A stretch of 64,000 nt of DNA from DASRIA01 sp963724065 (GCA_963724065.1 CAVRTB010000004.1:124001-188000); one strand, 5' to 3'. Positions 1 to 8,136 are shown, numbered from the stretch's first letter. Made by a program: numbers and translations. Notes: generated by a model from the sequence alone, not told the origin.

Positions 1-785
1 CGCGAGTTGTGTCGTATTGGGCCGCCGTGCTGCGTGGCCTGGCCCGGCCGCAAAGCTACGCGCGGCAGATCCACGCGGATGAGATCACCGGCGACTGGTG
101 GCTCGGGACGCGGCCGCCTTATCCCGAGCTCCCGGACGACGCTCGCGCGCTCAGCGCAGTGGGCCGGTCGGGGGTCGACGCGCTCGCGTCGTTTTGCAAC
201 TCCCAGATCGGTCTCGTGACCGGCGGGCTCGCGGCGAGCGCCGGGAAGCCGGGCGCGCAGTCCTTCGTCGAGAAGAGCGAGCTGTCGACGCTGCGCTCGA
301 CGGCCGAGGTGATGGAGGAGATCGACCCGCGCACGCGCGAGGTCCTGTTGATCCGCGATCCGCGCGACATGGCCTGCTCCATGCTGGCGTACGCCGAGAA
401 GAAGGGAACCCGCGGCTTCGGCCCGGCAGGGGGGTCGATCGAGGACATGATCCGCTGGTTGAGCTTCAGAGGCACATCCGGCCTCGTCGACTACATGCAA
501 AGGCGTGGCCGCCGGCTGCACGTCGTCCGCTACGAAGACCTCGTCGCCGATCCAGGCGAGACGCTCACCGCGGTGCTCAAGCACATCGGCGTGAGCGCGG
601 GCCCGGACACCGTGGCGGTCATGCTCGAGAAGCACGCAGCGCAGGACGACCGCCGCGCAAACCACGCCACGACCGACTCGGCCGTCAGCTCCGTCGGGCG
701 CTGGCGGCACGAGCTGACCGCCTCGCAGAAGGACCTCGCCGAGACGCTGTTCCGCCCCCACCTCGGCGCGCTCGGCTACGACTGA
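1..785 (+). CDS. Sulfotransferase family protein (5' end outside window)
   Basis: The frame is open from the left edge, with a possible GTG at 9, and stops at 783-785. The visible ~258 residues carry the 3'-phosphate-binding part of a PAPS-dependent sulfotransferase: IRDPRDMACSM (R and S of the 3'-PSB motif, about residues 115-125) followed by RYEDLVADPGETL and a C-terminal helical region with GRWRHELT. The 5'-phosphosulfate-binding loop expected near the N-terminus is absent, so the gene almost certainly begins upstream of the window and position 9 is not the true start. The family transfers sulfate from PAPS to small molecules, glycans or proteins; the acceptor cannot be told. Its stop abuts the stop of the convergent phosphoesterase gene with no spacer. 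Confidence 0.8.
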   Translation, partial: RVVSYWAAVLRGLARPQSYARQIHADEITGDWWLGTRPPYPELPDDARALSAVGRSGVDALASFCNSQIGLVTGGLAASAGKPGAQSFVEKSELSTLRSTAEVMEEIDPRTREVLLIRDPRDMACSMLAYAEKKGTRGFGPAGGSIEDMIRWLSFRGTSGLVDYMQRRGRRLHVVRYEDLVADPGETLTAVLKHIGVSAGPDTVAVMLEKHAAQDDRRANHATTDSAVSSVGRWRHELTASQKDLAETLFRPHLGALGYD

Positions 786-2231
786 TCACCTGCGCGAGAT
801 TCGCTCGACCGACCTGACGCGGTCGGTCTTGCCGACCTTCGCCCGGTCGCGTCCGGGCCCGCCGAAGACGCGGTCGCGGCCGCCCCCGCGCGCGAACAGC
901 AGGTCGTTGCCGGCATCCCCGTGCAATCTGTCGCGGCCCGACCCTCCGAAGATCCGGTCGCGCCCGCTCTGGCCGCGCAGCAGATCGTGGCCGGAGCCGC
1001 CCCTGATGCGATCGTTACCCTTGCCGCCCCAAAGGCGGTCGTTGCCGGCCCCCCCGCTGATCGTGTCGTTCCCGCCGAGCCCGCGGATGCGGTCGTTGCC
1101 GCCCAGGCCGCAGATGAAGTCGCGCCCCGGCGTCCCGTCGAGCCGGTCGTCCTCCGCCGTCCCCCGGATCGTGCACCGGCTGCGCACCGGGTGTCGCTTC
1201 AGCACGGGGGCCTTGGTCGGCACGAAGCCCGCGAGGCGGCCGTGACACGCGCCCGCGCCCGAGTCGGTGAACGTCTTGCCCGCCTCGGGCAGGAACCGCC
1301 ATTCGTAGCTCGTGGGACGCAGCGTCAGCGCGAGCACGCCGAACGTGTCGTTGTGACGTACCTCGCTGTTGGCCTTGAGCTTGCTCCAGCCCGTGAAGAA
1401 CACGCCCCCGGTCCCGACCACGAATGCCCTGATGCCTCGCACCGGATCGAGGTTGCCCGCCGGGTCCTGGGGGGCGAAGCGCTCGTAATCGTGCGCATCG
1501 CCGCTTAGGACGACGTCGGCACCGGCCCTGTGGAGCACGTCCCAGAAGGTCTGCGAGGCAAGCGAGTTGCCGCGGAAGCCGGAGTTGAACCGCGGGCTGT
1601 GCCAGTACGCGAGCGTGCACGACGTGCGATGCGCCGCGAGGTCGGACTGGAGCCAGCGCTCCTGGGGAGATCCCGGGGCACAGCCGTTCGCCGCGCCGCC
1701 GGGATCGACCTGGTCGCACGCGGTGTTGAGGGCGATCACGTGCCAGGCGCCCACGTCGAACGAGTAGTAGCCCTTGCCGCGCGGGCCCGCCGGGCCGTCG
1801 GCCCGGCCCTCGCCGTTGAAGTAGTCGAAGTAGCCGCGTGCGTTCGAGGTCGAGTACTCGTGGTTCCCCAGTGCGGGCCGGATGATCGGCTTCACCCGTC
1901 CCCACGTGCCGTCAAAGACCGCATTGAAGTCGTCGAGCGCTCCCACGTGGTACTGGGTGTCGCCGAGCGCGAGGACCGCTGAGAACCCGCCGCCGACAAG
2001 CAGGTCGGACGTCGCACGCTGACGGCAGTGGCCTTCGACTCCCAAGCCGCCGTTGTAGAAATCGCTCGTCGTATCGCAGGCGATGTCGCCTGCGGCGGCG
2101 ATCACGGGGTCCGCCGCGTTCGCGGGCCCAGCGGCCGCCGTCGCGCAGGCCCACGCGACGAGCGCGCATGCGAGCACGCGTGCCTTCGCGCTCCGCTTGA
2201 AAACCCTCAGCCCCGCCATGGGCACCCGCAT
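786..2231 (-). CDS. Secreted metallophosphoesterase with C-terminal RTX calcium-binding repeats
   Basis: From the ATG at 2231 the product is 481 aa. A basic N-terminus and a hydrophobic stretch ending in AGPANA form a Sec signal peptide. The calcineurin-like metal-binding motifs appear in order: AAGDIACD, ALGDTQYH, ALGNHEY, AYWHSPR and LSGDAHDYER, which resembles purple acid phosphatase or alkaline phosphatase D domains. The last ~130 residues are glycine/aspartate nonapeptide repeats of the GGxGNDxIxGG type, starting near GGNDRIRGLGGND. These RTX repeats fold into a calcium-loaded beta-roll outside the cell. The frame stays open upstream to 2702, but that part overlaps the divergent YkgJ gene and is not coding. 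A second ATG at 2219 is an alternative start; a GGAAGG lies just upstream of both. Likely an extracellular phosphomonoesterase or diesterase; substrate unknown. Confidence 0.85.
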   Translation of the reverse strand: MRVPMAGLRVFKRSAKARVLACALVAWACATAAAGPANAADPVIAAAGDIACDTTSDFYNGGLGVEGHCRQRATSDLLVGGGFSAVLALGDTQYHVGALDDFNAVFDGTWGRVKPIIRPALGNHEYSTSNARGYFDYFNGEGRADGPAGPRGKGYYSFDVGAWHVIALNTACDQVDPGGAANGCAPGSPQERWLQSDLAAHRTSCTLAYWHSPRFNSGFRGNSLASQTFWDVLHRAGADVVLSGDAHDYERFAPQDPAGNLDPVRGIRAFVVGTGGVFFTGWSKLKANSEVRHNDTFGVLALTLRPTSYEWRFLPEAGKTFTDSGAGACHGRLAGFVPTKAPVLKRHPVRSRCTIRGTAEDDRLDGTPGRDFICGLGGNDRIRGLGGNDTISGGAGNDRLWGGKGNDRIRGGSGHDLLRGQSGRDRIFGGSGRDRLHGDAGNDLLFARGGGRDRVFGGPGRDRAKVGKTDRVRSVERISRR

Positions 2232-2308
2232 GCCTTCCGTGGTAACACCATTCCCCTGGACGGAACAGGTTATCGCGAGATGCGCCGCAGCGCTCCGGTA
2301 ATTCGGCC

Positions 2309-2336
2309 TGGACCCGGCCCGAGCGACGCGTAGACT
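2309..2336 (+). promoter_or_regulatory. Promoter of the YkgJ gene, leaderless arrangement
   Basis: TGGACC (2309-2314), a 16-bp spacer and TAGACT (2331-2336) fit a housekeeping promoter. The ATG at 2343 follows the -10 box by six bases, so transcription should begin at or next to the start codon and no ribosome binding site is seen. Confidence 0.45.
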
Positions 2337-2342
2337 GCGTCG

Positions 2343-2735
2343 ATGGCCGCCAACGGCACCGCGCGCAAGCCGCCGAAAAAACAGTACGACTGCCTCGAGT
2401 GCCCGGCCTACTGCTGCTCGTATCCGAACATCCCCGTCTCGCTGCCTGACGTGAGGCGCCTCGCGAAGCGGTTCGGCCTTTCCCAGGATGACGCCGAGCG
2501 CCGGTTCACCAAGACAGGAGTCGACGGAATGCGCGTGCTGCGGCACAAGGTCGACCACATATTCCCCACGACCTGCCGGTTCCTCGACCAGGAGACGCGC
2601 AACTGCACCGTCTACGAGGATCGCCCCAAGATGTGCCGCGACTTCCCGGCGACCCACAGGTGCGGCTACTACGACTTCCTCAAGTGGGAGCGGGAGAACC
2701 AAGAGGACGACGAGTTCGTCCCGATCGTCGTGTAG
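2343..2735 (+). CDS. YkgJ family cysteine-cluster protein
   Basis: 130 aa. The cysteine spacing is that of the YkgJ/UPF0153 family: CLECPAYCC near the N-terminus (residues ~18-26), then TTCRFLD, NCTVYEDRP, CRDFPATHRC in the second half. The family is thought to bind zinc or an iron-sulfur cluster through these cysteines; its biochemical role is not settled. The start ATG directly follows a TAGACT -10 box, which supports this start and a leaderless transcript. The next gene (YceH type) begins 16 nt after its stop, so the two are probably co-transcribed. Confidence 0.85.
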   Translation: MAANGTARKPPKKQYDCLECPAYCCSYPNIPVSLPDVRRLAKRFGLSQDDAERRFTKTGVDGMRVLRHKVDHIFPTTCRFLDQETRNCTVYEDRPKMCRDFPATHRCGYYDFLKWERENQEDDEFVPIVV

Positions 2736-2751
2736 TGGTCAACGAGCACGC

Positions 2752-3426
2752 ATGAAGGGCCTCGATCCGGTTCAGGTCAGGGTGCTGGGCTGCCTCATCG
2801 AGAAGCAGCACACGACCCCGGACGCGTATCCGCTTACCCTCAACTCGCTGCGGCTTGCCTGCAACCAGTCGACGAACCGCGATCCGGTCGTCGACTACGA
2901 CGAGCCGACTGTGCGCGACGCTGCACAGCAGCTCGGCCGGCAGGGCCTGGCGCGACTCGCCAGCTATCACGGCAGCCGTGCCCACAAGTACCGCCACCTC
3001 GTCGACGAGGCGCTCGGCCTTGCGCCGGACGAGCGCGCGCTGCTCTGCGTCCTCATGCTGCGCGGGCCACAGACGCTGGGCGAGCTCAAGCAGCGCAGCG
3101 AGCGCATGCACAGGTTCGCGGACCTGCGGTCGGTGGAGGACGCGCTCGGCCGGGTCACCGATCGTGGCCTGGGGCGATGGATCGAACGCAGGCCGGGGCA
3201 GAAGGAGGCGCGGTACACCCAGCTGCTCGACGACGAGGCGCCGCCCGGCGCCGACGCGCAGGACGCCGTTGCCGTGGCTCCGGGACCGGCTCCTGCGGCG
3301 GCAGACGGCGCAGCCTCTGCCGACGACGAGCTTGCCGGCGACGTCGCCCGGCTGCGCGACGAGGTCGAGGCGCTGCGCGCGGAGCTCGCCGCACTGCGCG
3401 AAGAGCTGGGCGCTCCTACGGGCTGA
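2752..3426 (+). CDS. YceH/DUF480 family winged-helix protein
   Basis: 224 aa from the ATG at 2752. The N-terminal two thirds match the DUF480/YceH family: LDPVQVRVLGCLIEKQ, TPDAYPLTLNSL, ACNQSTNRDPVV and LMLRGPQTLGELKQR, a tandem winged-helix fold. An Ala/Pro-rich linker (about residues 168-190) leads to a short coiled coil at the C-terminus (heptads in ARLRDEVEALRAELAALREEL), which is typical of the family. No biochemical role is established. The frame continues upstream inside the YkgJ gene but without homology. The 3' end overlaps the convergent reductase gene by 11 bp. Confidence 0.85.
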   Translation: MKGLDPVQVRVLGCLIEKQHTTPDAYPLTLNSLRLACNQSTNRDPVVDYDEPTVRDAAQQLGRQGLARLASYHGSRAHKYRHLVDEALGLAPDERALLCVLMLRGPQTLGELKQRSERMHRFADLRSVEDALGRVTDRGLGRWIERRPGQKEARYTQLLDDEAPPGADAQDAVAVAPGPAPAAADGAASADDELAGDVARLRDEVEALRAELAALREELGAPTG

Positions 3427-4666
3427 CGGCGAAGCGCAGGTGGGCGCGCTCGAAGCGCGGCGCGCTCGCCGCACCGAGCGCAGCCGCCGGCGTGAGGCAG
3501 CCGGAGCGCTCCGGGGTCAAGCCGGGCTCGGCCAGCAGCAGGCCGGCCTCGCCGAGCATGCGCGCCGTCGCGAGGTATCCGGGGTGTCCACGCGCGTCGA
3601 CGTTCACGCGCACCTCATGGCCTGCAGTCGTGCGGGCGTCCACCGTCATCTGCCACGTCCAGTCCTCGAGGCGCTCGGGGGCCGGGCCGAAGCCCGAAGA
3701 CGGGAACAGGGCGCGCATCGCCCCGGCCATCCGTTGGCGCACCGCCGGCTGCGCCCGCGCTGCCGCTCCGAGCGCAGCCTGCGTCCCGGCGAGGGTGCCC
3801 GCCATCGCGTAACGCAGCGGAAGGGTCACGGCCGGGCCCCGCAGCGCGATGCCCTCCCGGTAGCGAAAGGGCCCATCACCGCCCAACTCGGCGCTGCGAT
3901 GGATCACTGCCGGGTTGATGAAGGCGGCGGGCGCCATCGGCGCGATCACGAGGTTGTCCGGCCCGAGTCGCGGCACGATCGAGATCGGACTGCGGTCGCG
4001 TACCTGCTGCGCCCGCGACGGATCGGCGATCAGCGCGGCCGGATCGACGGCCGCGGACGCGTCCGCCCCGCCGGCCAGCGCGGCCATGCTCTGGAGCGTC
4101 CCGCCCGAAATCATGTCTGAGGGCCGCGGCAATCCGGGCGGTCCTCCGATCGTCACCTCGAGGTCGACCTCGGCGAGGCCCTCGTCCCAGCGCTCGCGCG
4201 CAGCCTCGGCGGCGAGGAGCACCGCCATGTCCGCCGGCAGGGCCTCGAAGCCGCAAACCTGAACGACCTTGACTCCCGCGTCGGCGGCGCGTGCGTCGAA
4301 CGCCGCAATCACTTCCTTGACGAACGGGATCTCGCCGGTCAGGTCGGCGTAGTGAGCCCCGGCCGACACGCACGCCTCGATCACGGGCCGCCCATACAGC
4401 GTGTAGGGCCCGACGAGGTCGAGGACGACGCGCGTACGTTCGGCCATCGCCCGCAGCGAAGCGGGGTCGCCGACGTCGGCGACGATCACCTCGGGAGCGG
4501 CGACCCCGGCCTCACCCAGGACCTGCTCGACCTTCGCGGCGTCGCGCGCCGCCGCTGCCCACCGCGCGCCCGTCTCGCCGGCGCGCTCGGCCAGGTACGC
4601 GGCTACGCGACGGCCCGTCACGCCCGTTGCGCCGAAGACGACGACGTCGAGGTCTCGTGCGCTCAT
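3416..4666 (-). CDS. Saccharopine-dehydrogenase-like NAD(P)-binding reductase (trans-acting enoyl reductase type)
   Basis: 416 aa from the ATG at 4666. The N-terminus VVVFGATGVTGRRVAAYLAE is a Rossmann dinucleotide-binding loop, followed by LDLVGPYTLYGRPVIEAC and YADLTGEIPFV, which are hallmark segments of the saccharopine-dehydrogenase NADP-binding family. Mycobacterial relatives (Rv2449c and Rv2953) are trans-acting enoyl reductases in polyketide lipid synthesis; that is family knowledge and does not prove the role here. The frame extends 20 codons upstream, but the Rossmann strand begins right after MSARDLD, so the inner ATG is preferred. No lipid biosynthesis genes lie next to it, so the substrate is open. 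Confidence 0.8.
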   Translation of the reverse strand: MSARDLDVVVFGATGVTGRRVAAYLAERAGETGARWAAAARDAAKVEQVLGEAGVAAPEVIVADVGDPASLRAMAERTRVVLDLVGPYTLYGRPVIEACVSAGAHYADLTGEIPFVKEVIAAFDARAADAGVKVVQVCGFEALPADMAVLLAAEAARERWDEGLAEVDLEVTIGGPPGLPRPSDMISGGTLQSMAALAGGADASAAVDPAALIADPSRAQQVRDRSPISIVPRLGPDNLVIAPMAPAAFINPAVIHRSAELGGDGPFRYREGIALRGPAVTLPLRYAMAGTLAGTQAALGAAARAQPAVRQRMAGAMRALFPSSGFGPAPERLEDWTWQMTVDARTTAGHEVRVNVDARGHPGYLATARMLGEAGLLLAEPGLTPERSGCLTPAAALGAASAPRFERAHLRFAVSP

Positions 4667-4789
4667 GCGCGTGACGATATCCGCGATCAGCGCGCGAGCG
4701 CCAGGTGAGCATCGAGCGTGTGGCACTGCGCGATCGGCAACTCAACGTCCGCGTCCGAGCGATCGCCGCCGGCGACGCGCCCGTCACAC

Positions 4790-4818
4790 TTGACTACAGG
4801 AAGATGTCTTCCTATAGT
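4790..4818 (+). promoter_or_regulatory. PadR promoter fully covered by a 26-bp palindromic operator
   Basis: TTGACT (4790-4795) and TATAGT (4813-4818) are separated by exactly 17 bp, a near-consensus promoter. The same DNA is an inverted repeat: left arm ACTAcAGGAAGA (4793-4804), central TG, right arm TCTTCCTaTAGT (4807-4818), with one mismatched position pair in the 12-bp arms. The ATG of the PadR gene follows the -10 box by eight bases, so the mRNA should be almost or fully leaderless. A dimeric regulator bound here would block RNA polymerase, most simply PadR repressing its own operon. Confidence 0.75.
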
Positions 4819-4826
4819 TGTCCGCG

Positions 4827-5189
4827 ATGCCGCGGCGCAAGCCTGGAACCCTGCTCCCTCTCGAGGCCGAGATCCTCGAGGTGGCGCTGTCGATGCTGCG
4901 CTCGGAGCAGGCCACCTTCCACGGATTCGGTCTCGCCCAGACCATGCGGGAGCAGACCGGGTCACGTTCTCTGACCGGCCACGGGACGCTGTACAAAGCC
5001 TTGGGCCGGCTCGAGGAGTTCGGCCTGCTCACCTCCCGTTGGGAGGACCCAGCGGCGGCGGAGGGACGACCGCGTCGGCGACTGTATGAGCTCACCAGCC
5101 AGGGCGTCCATCTGGCCGAGCAAGCCCATGCCGACAACGCCGATCAGGCTCCTGGACGTTTCCCACGAGTCGCCTCGGAGCCCGTATGA
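4827..5189 (+). CDS. PadR family transcriptional regulator
   Basis: 120 aa. A short PadR-type winged helix: LPLEAEILEVALSML, FHGFGLAQTMREQTG, GHGTLYKALGRLEEFGLL (the recognition helix region with the typical GTLY..L.RLE..G motif) and RRLYELTSQG (wing). It lacks the long C-terminal dimerisation domain of classical PadR, like subfamily 2 proteins. The ATG at 4827 is chosen over the in-frame TTG at 4818 because TTG lies inside the -10 box. The stop overlaps the start of the next membrane-protein gene (ATGA), so both are translationally coupled. Probably autoregulated through the 4793-4818 palindrome; the inducing signal is unknown. Confidence 0.85.
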   Translation: MPRRKPGTLLPLEAEILEVALSMLRSEQATFHGFGLAQTMREQTGSRSLTGHGTLYKALGRLEEFGLLTSRWEDPAAAEGRPRRRLYELTSQGVHLAEQAHADNADQAPGRFPRVASEPV

Positions 5190-6007
5190 CGCCGGAGCGC
5201 ATGGCCGAGGTGGTCGCCCGGTGGGTGCGGTTCTACACGCGGGACCTGCCCGGTCCGATCGCAAAGCGCCGGATCGACGAGATCGATGCCGACGTCCTCG
5301 ATCACATCGCCCATGAACGGGCCCGCAAGACCGACGACCGGCGGATCGCTCTCAGCATCTTGTCTCGGATGGTTCGGGGTCTCGCCGCCGACACGTCGTG
5401 GCGCGGCCGACACGACAAGCAGAAGACCGCGTACCGATCTGCCCGCGGGGTTGCGCTCGCCACAGCGCTCATCTTGTTGGCGCCCTTGCTGGCGATGCAG
5501 TTCACCGACGAGGTGGCCTGGGGTGTGTTCGATTTCGCTGTCGCCGGCGCCCTCTTGGGAGGAACAGGTCTTATCCATCGGCTGGCGGCGAGGAAGGCGG
5601 GCAACACTGCATACCGAGCCGCCGTCGGTGTGGCGCTCGGCGCGGCGCTCCTGCTCGTATGGATGAGCCTTGCGGTTGGCATCATCGGGGTCGAGGGCGA
5701 CCCTGCCGACCTGATGTACCTTGGCGTGCTCGCCGTCGGAATCACCGGCGCCGGCATCGCGGGCTTTCGGCCGGCGGGAATGGCACGCGCCTTGCTTGCA
5801 ACGGCGCTCGCTCAGGCGCTGGTCGCCGTGATCGCGCTGGCCGCCGGGAAGCACCAGGCCCCGACCAGCTCCGTGCCCGAGCTCCTCGCGCTGAACGGGC
5901 TCTTCGTCGCGCTCTTCCTCGGATCGGCCTGGCTCTTTCGGCATGCTGCGCGCAAGCCGCCGACTATGGGCCGGGATGGATTCGAACCATCGACCGACGG
6001 ATTATGA
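5186..6007 (+). CDS. Membrane protein with N-terminal HAAS-like helical domain, partner of PadR
   Basis: 273 aa. The soluble N-terminus (residues 1-75), with RWVRFYTRDLP and EIDADVLDHIAHE, resembles the HAAS or permease-prefix helical domain that is often encoded right after PadR regulators. About six hydrophobic segments follow (near 88-110, 115-135, 146-170, 180-195, 205-225 and 235-255). The gene overlaps PadR by 4 bp, which suggests a functional pair in which the membrane protein is the regulated target. The last ~14 codons, ending GRDGFEPSTDGL, are simply the antisense of the neighbouring tRNA gene, so the natural C-terminus is formed by tRNA sequence. No transported substrate or enzymatic motif is visible. 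Confidence 0.7.
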   Translation: MTPERMAEVVARWVRFYTRDLPGPIAKRRIDEIDADVLDHIAHERARKTDDRRIALSILSRMVRGLAADTSWRGRHDKQKTAYRSARGVALATALILLAPLLAMQFTDEVAWGVFDFAVAGALLGGTGLIHRLAARKAGNTAYRAAVGVALGAALLLVWMSLAVGIIGVEGDPADLMYLGVLAVGITGAGIAGFRPAGMARALLATALAQALVAVIALAAGKHQAPTSSVPELLALNGLFVALFLGSAWLFRHAARKPPTMGRDGFEPSTDGL

Positions 6008-6039
6008 GTCCGCTGCTCTAACCGCTGAGCTACCGGCCC
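5967..6039 (-). tRNA. tRNA with CAU anticodon (tRNA-Ile2 or elongator tRNA-Met)
   Basis: 73 nt, no encoded CCA. The acceptor arms GGGCCGG and CCGGCCC pair fully, with discriminator A. The D arm TAGCTCAGCGGTTAGAGCA, the anticodon loop CTCATAA and the T arm GATGG-TTCGAAT-CCATC are canonical. The body resembles lysidine-modified tRNA-Ile(CAU) of other bacteria (GGTTAGAGCAG, GACTCATAATC) more than initiator tRNA, but elongator tRNA-Met cannot be excluded from sequence alone. The membrane-protein ORF on the other strand ends inside it. Confidence 0.92.
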
Positions 6040-6122
6040 GGGGCTGCGATTCGACCTAGCCTAAACGCTGCGGCGCCGGCCTCTAATCTGACTCGTACAG
6101 TGGAAGCGCGTAGGCCTCGGTG

Positions 6123-6929
6123 ATGGACTTCGGCGCCGTGATGCTCGCGAGCGCGGCCGCGATCGGCGCGCTGATGCTCGGCACCTGGCTGCTGAGCCTC
6201 GCGCTGCGCGACGCGTCGATCGTCGACATCGTCTGGGGACTCGGGTTCGTCGCGGTCGCGTGGGTGTCGTTCGCGGTCGCCGACGGCTCCGATGCGCGGC
6301 GCGCGCTCGTCGTCGCGCTCACGACGGTCTGGGGACTGCGGCTCGCCGCCTATCTCGCGTGGCGCAACGTCGGCAAGCCGGAGGACCACCGCTACCAGGC
6401 GATGCGCCGCCGGCACGGCGCTCGATTCCCCTTGATCAGCCTGTTCGTGGTCTTCGGCCTCCAGGGCGTGTTGATGTGGACCGTCTCGCTACCGGTGCAG
6501 GCGGCGCAGGTTCCCGGCACGCCTTCGGGCCTCGTCGCGCTCGACCTGGTCGGCATCGCGCTCTGGTGTGTGGGCATGGTCTTCGAGACGGCCGGCGACC
6601 TCCAGCTTGCGCGCTTCAAGTCCGACCCGGCGAACAAGGGGAAGGTCATGGACCGCGGGCTGTGGCGCTACACGCGCCACCCCAACTACTTCGGCGACTT
6701 CTGCGTGTGGTGGGGGCTCTATGCGATCGCGCTCGCGACCGGCGATGCATGGTGGTCGCTCGCCGGCCCGCTGGTGATGTCGGTGCTGTTGATGCGGGTG
6801 TCGGGCGTGTCGCTGCTCGAGCGCCACATGTCGCGCAGCAGGCCCGGCTACGAGGAGTACGTGCGGCGCACTAGCCCGTTCTTCCCGCGGCCGCCGCGAT
6901 CAGCTCGGCGCAGCGCTCGGGGCGCGTGA
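6123..6929 (+). CDS. DUF1295 / steroid 5-alpha-reductase-like membrane protein
   Basis: 268 aa with about six membrane segments. The C-terminal half has the DUF1295 signature: FKSDPANKGKVMDRGLWRYTRHPNYFGDFCVWWGLY, here seen as the parts KGKVMDRGLWRYTRHPNYFG and WWGLYAIAL, then a C-terminal RPGYEEYVRRTSPFFP. This belongs to the isoprenylcysteine methyltransferase/steroid reductase superfamily; members reduce lipids or steroids or are uncharacterised. The ATG at 6123 is chosen; a GTG at 6120 precedes it in frame. Its 3' end overlaps the convergent hydrolase by 59 bp. Confidence 0.8.
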   Translation: MDFGAVMLASAAAIGALMLGTWLLSLALRDASIVDIVWGLGFVAVAWVSFAVADGSDARRALVVALTTVWGLRLAAYLAWRNVGKPEDHRYQAMRRRHGARFPLISLFVVFGLQGVLMWTVSLPVQAAQVPGTPSGLVALDLVGIALWCVGMVFETAGDLQLARFKSDPANKGKVMDRGLWRYTRHPNYFGDFCVWWGLYAIALATGDAWWSLAGPLVMSVLLMRVSGVSLLERHMSRSRPGYEEYVRRTSPFFPRPPRSARRSARGA

Positions 6930-7527
6930 GCGGGAGGAAGTGGGACGCGTCGATTTCGACGACCTCCCAGCCGCGACGCCGCGCCCGCGCGGCCTGCTCG
7001 CCCATCTCCGAGCGCGTGCAGTGGATGAACGTGCCGGGCAGCGACGCGACGCGCGGGGTGATCGATATCGGCGCCTCGAACGCGGACAGCGCCATCGGCA
7101 CCAGCCTTCGCATCCAGTCGGGGTCCCCGGGGGCGCGTGCGGGCGGAGGCCACAGGCCGTCGCCGCGCTGCGCCGCCTGCGCCCGGCGCAGGGCGGCCAG
7201 CTCCGGCGCCCTGATCGCGAATGCGCTGTCCCCGTCGCCGGGCATGAAGCCGTCGAGCACGACGAGCCGCCGCACGCGCTCGCCGAGCGCCTCGGCGAGC
7301 GGCGGGACCACCATGCCGCCGTAGGAGTGCCCGACGAGCACGACGTCATGCGCGCCGGCGGGCAGCAAACCGGCCAAAGCCTCGGCCTGCGATTCAGGGG
7401 TCTGGCCGGCCGACAGATCGAGGTCCGGTGCCAGCGGCCGACGCCCGAGCGCGCGCAACGCTTCCGGGACCCGTCCCCACGCCCAGGCGCCCGCGCATGC
7501 CATGTGGATCAGGACCAGATCAGTCAT
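6871..7527 (-). CDS. Alpha/beta hydrolase
   Basis: 218 aa. The N-terminus MTDLVLIHMACAGAWAWG is the oxyanion strand-loop, GHSYGG (about residues 66-71) holds the nucleophilic serine, and DASHFLPL near residue 194 holds the catalytic histidine; an acidic residue is likely in the IDASHF or VVLDGFMPGD region. This pattern is typical of the EstC/MenH-like branch that acts on small esters. Nothing in the neighbourhood fixes the substrate. It overlaps the DUF1295 gene convergently. Confidence 0.8.
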   Translation of the reverse strand: MTDLVLIHMACAGAWAWGRVPEALRALGRRPLAPDLDLSAGQTPESQAEALAGLLPAGAHDVVLVGHSYGGMVVPPLAEALGERVRRLVVLDGFMPGDGDSAFAIRAPELAALRRAQAAQRGDGLWPPPARAPGDPDWMRRLVPMALSAFEAPISITPRVASLPGTFIHCTRSEMGEQAARARRRGWEVVEIDASHFLPLTRPERCAELIAAAAGRTG

Positions 7528-7734
7528 CCGGGAGCGCCCAGGCTATAGGGCAAGCGGGCGCCCGCCCCGCCCCGGGCGAACGCACCGCTTCCCCGATTCT
7601 CCCTCCCCCAATGGCGCGCACGATGGTGGCGCTGCCGAGCGTCGGATAGTGCCACAGCGAGCGGGACTTCGTGCCGCTTCGCACGTCCTGCGTGTAAGGG
7701 CCATGACCCGCCGGCGTGCGCGTAAGCTGGGGGC

Positions 7735-8136
7735 TTGTCCAGCGAGAACGAGCAGCGGGTGCGCGAGGCCTACGAGGCACTGTCGCGCAACGACCTCGAC
7801 CGCCTGATGGAGCTGCTCGATCCCGCCGTCGAATTCCGCAACCCCGACTACGCGATGGAGTCCGGGATCCGCCACGGCCACGACGGCTTTCGCAAGGCGA
7901 TGGAGGCCACGAACGAAGTGCTCGAGGACGTGCGCTTCGACATCGAGCAGGTCGTCGAGGCGGGCGACCTGATCGTGGTCGCCGGGCGCTCCCACGGACG
8001 CGGGCGCGGCGGGGGCGTGCCGGTCGAGTCGCAGTTCGGGCACGTGCTCGAGCTGCGCGCCGACATGGTCGTCGCCGTCTCCTGGTTCCAGAGCCCGGCG
8101 GAGGCGTTTGCGGCAGCCGGGCTCAGCCCGCAGTGA
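7735..8136 (+). CDS. SnoaL/NTF2-like protein
   Basis: 133 aa. The sequence EQRVREAYEALSRNDLDRLMELLDPAVEFRNP, seen in pieces as VREAYEALSRNDLDRLM and LDPAVEFRNPD, and the central H-GHDGFRKAMEA are typical of SnoaL-like cone-shaped alpha+beta folds. Catalytic activity cannot be assigned. The start is TTG at 7735, preceded by TAAGCT (7723-7728) at six bases, which again suggests a leaderless mRNA. It overlaps the convergent HExxH gene by 14 bp. The 207 bp upstream hold no gene I can support. Confidence 0.7.
   Translation: MSSENEQRVREAYEALSRNDLDRLMELLDPAVEFRNPDYAMESGIRHGHDGFRKAMEATNEVLEDVRFDIEQVVEAGDLIVVAGRSHGRGRGGGVPVESQFGHVLELRADMVVAVSWFQSPAEAFAAAGLSPQ

Noticed and set aside
7528..7734. Minus-strand frame of ~86 codons over the gap before the SnoaL gene
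   Set aside because: It overlaps the 5' end of the SnoaL gene and its promoter, has no homology I recognise and poor coding bias.
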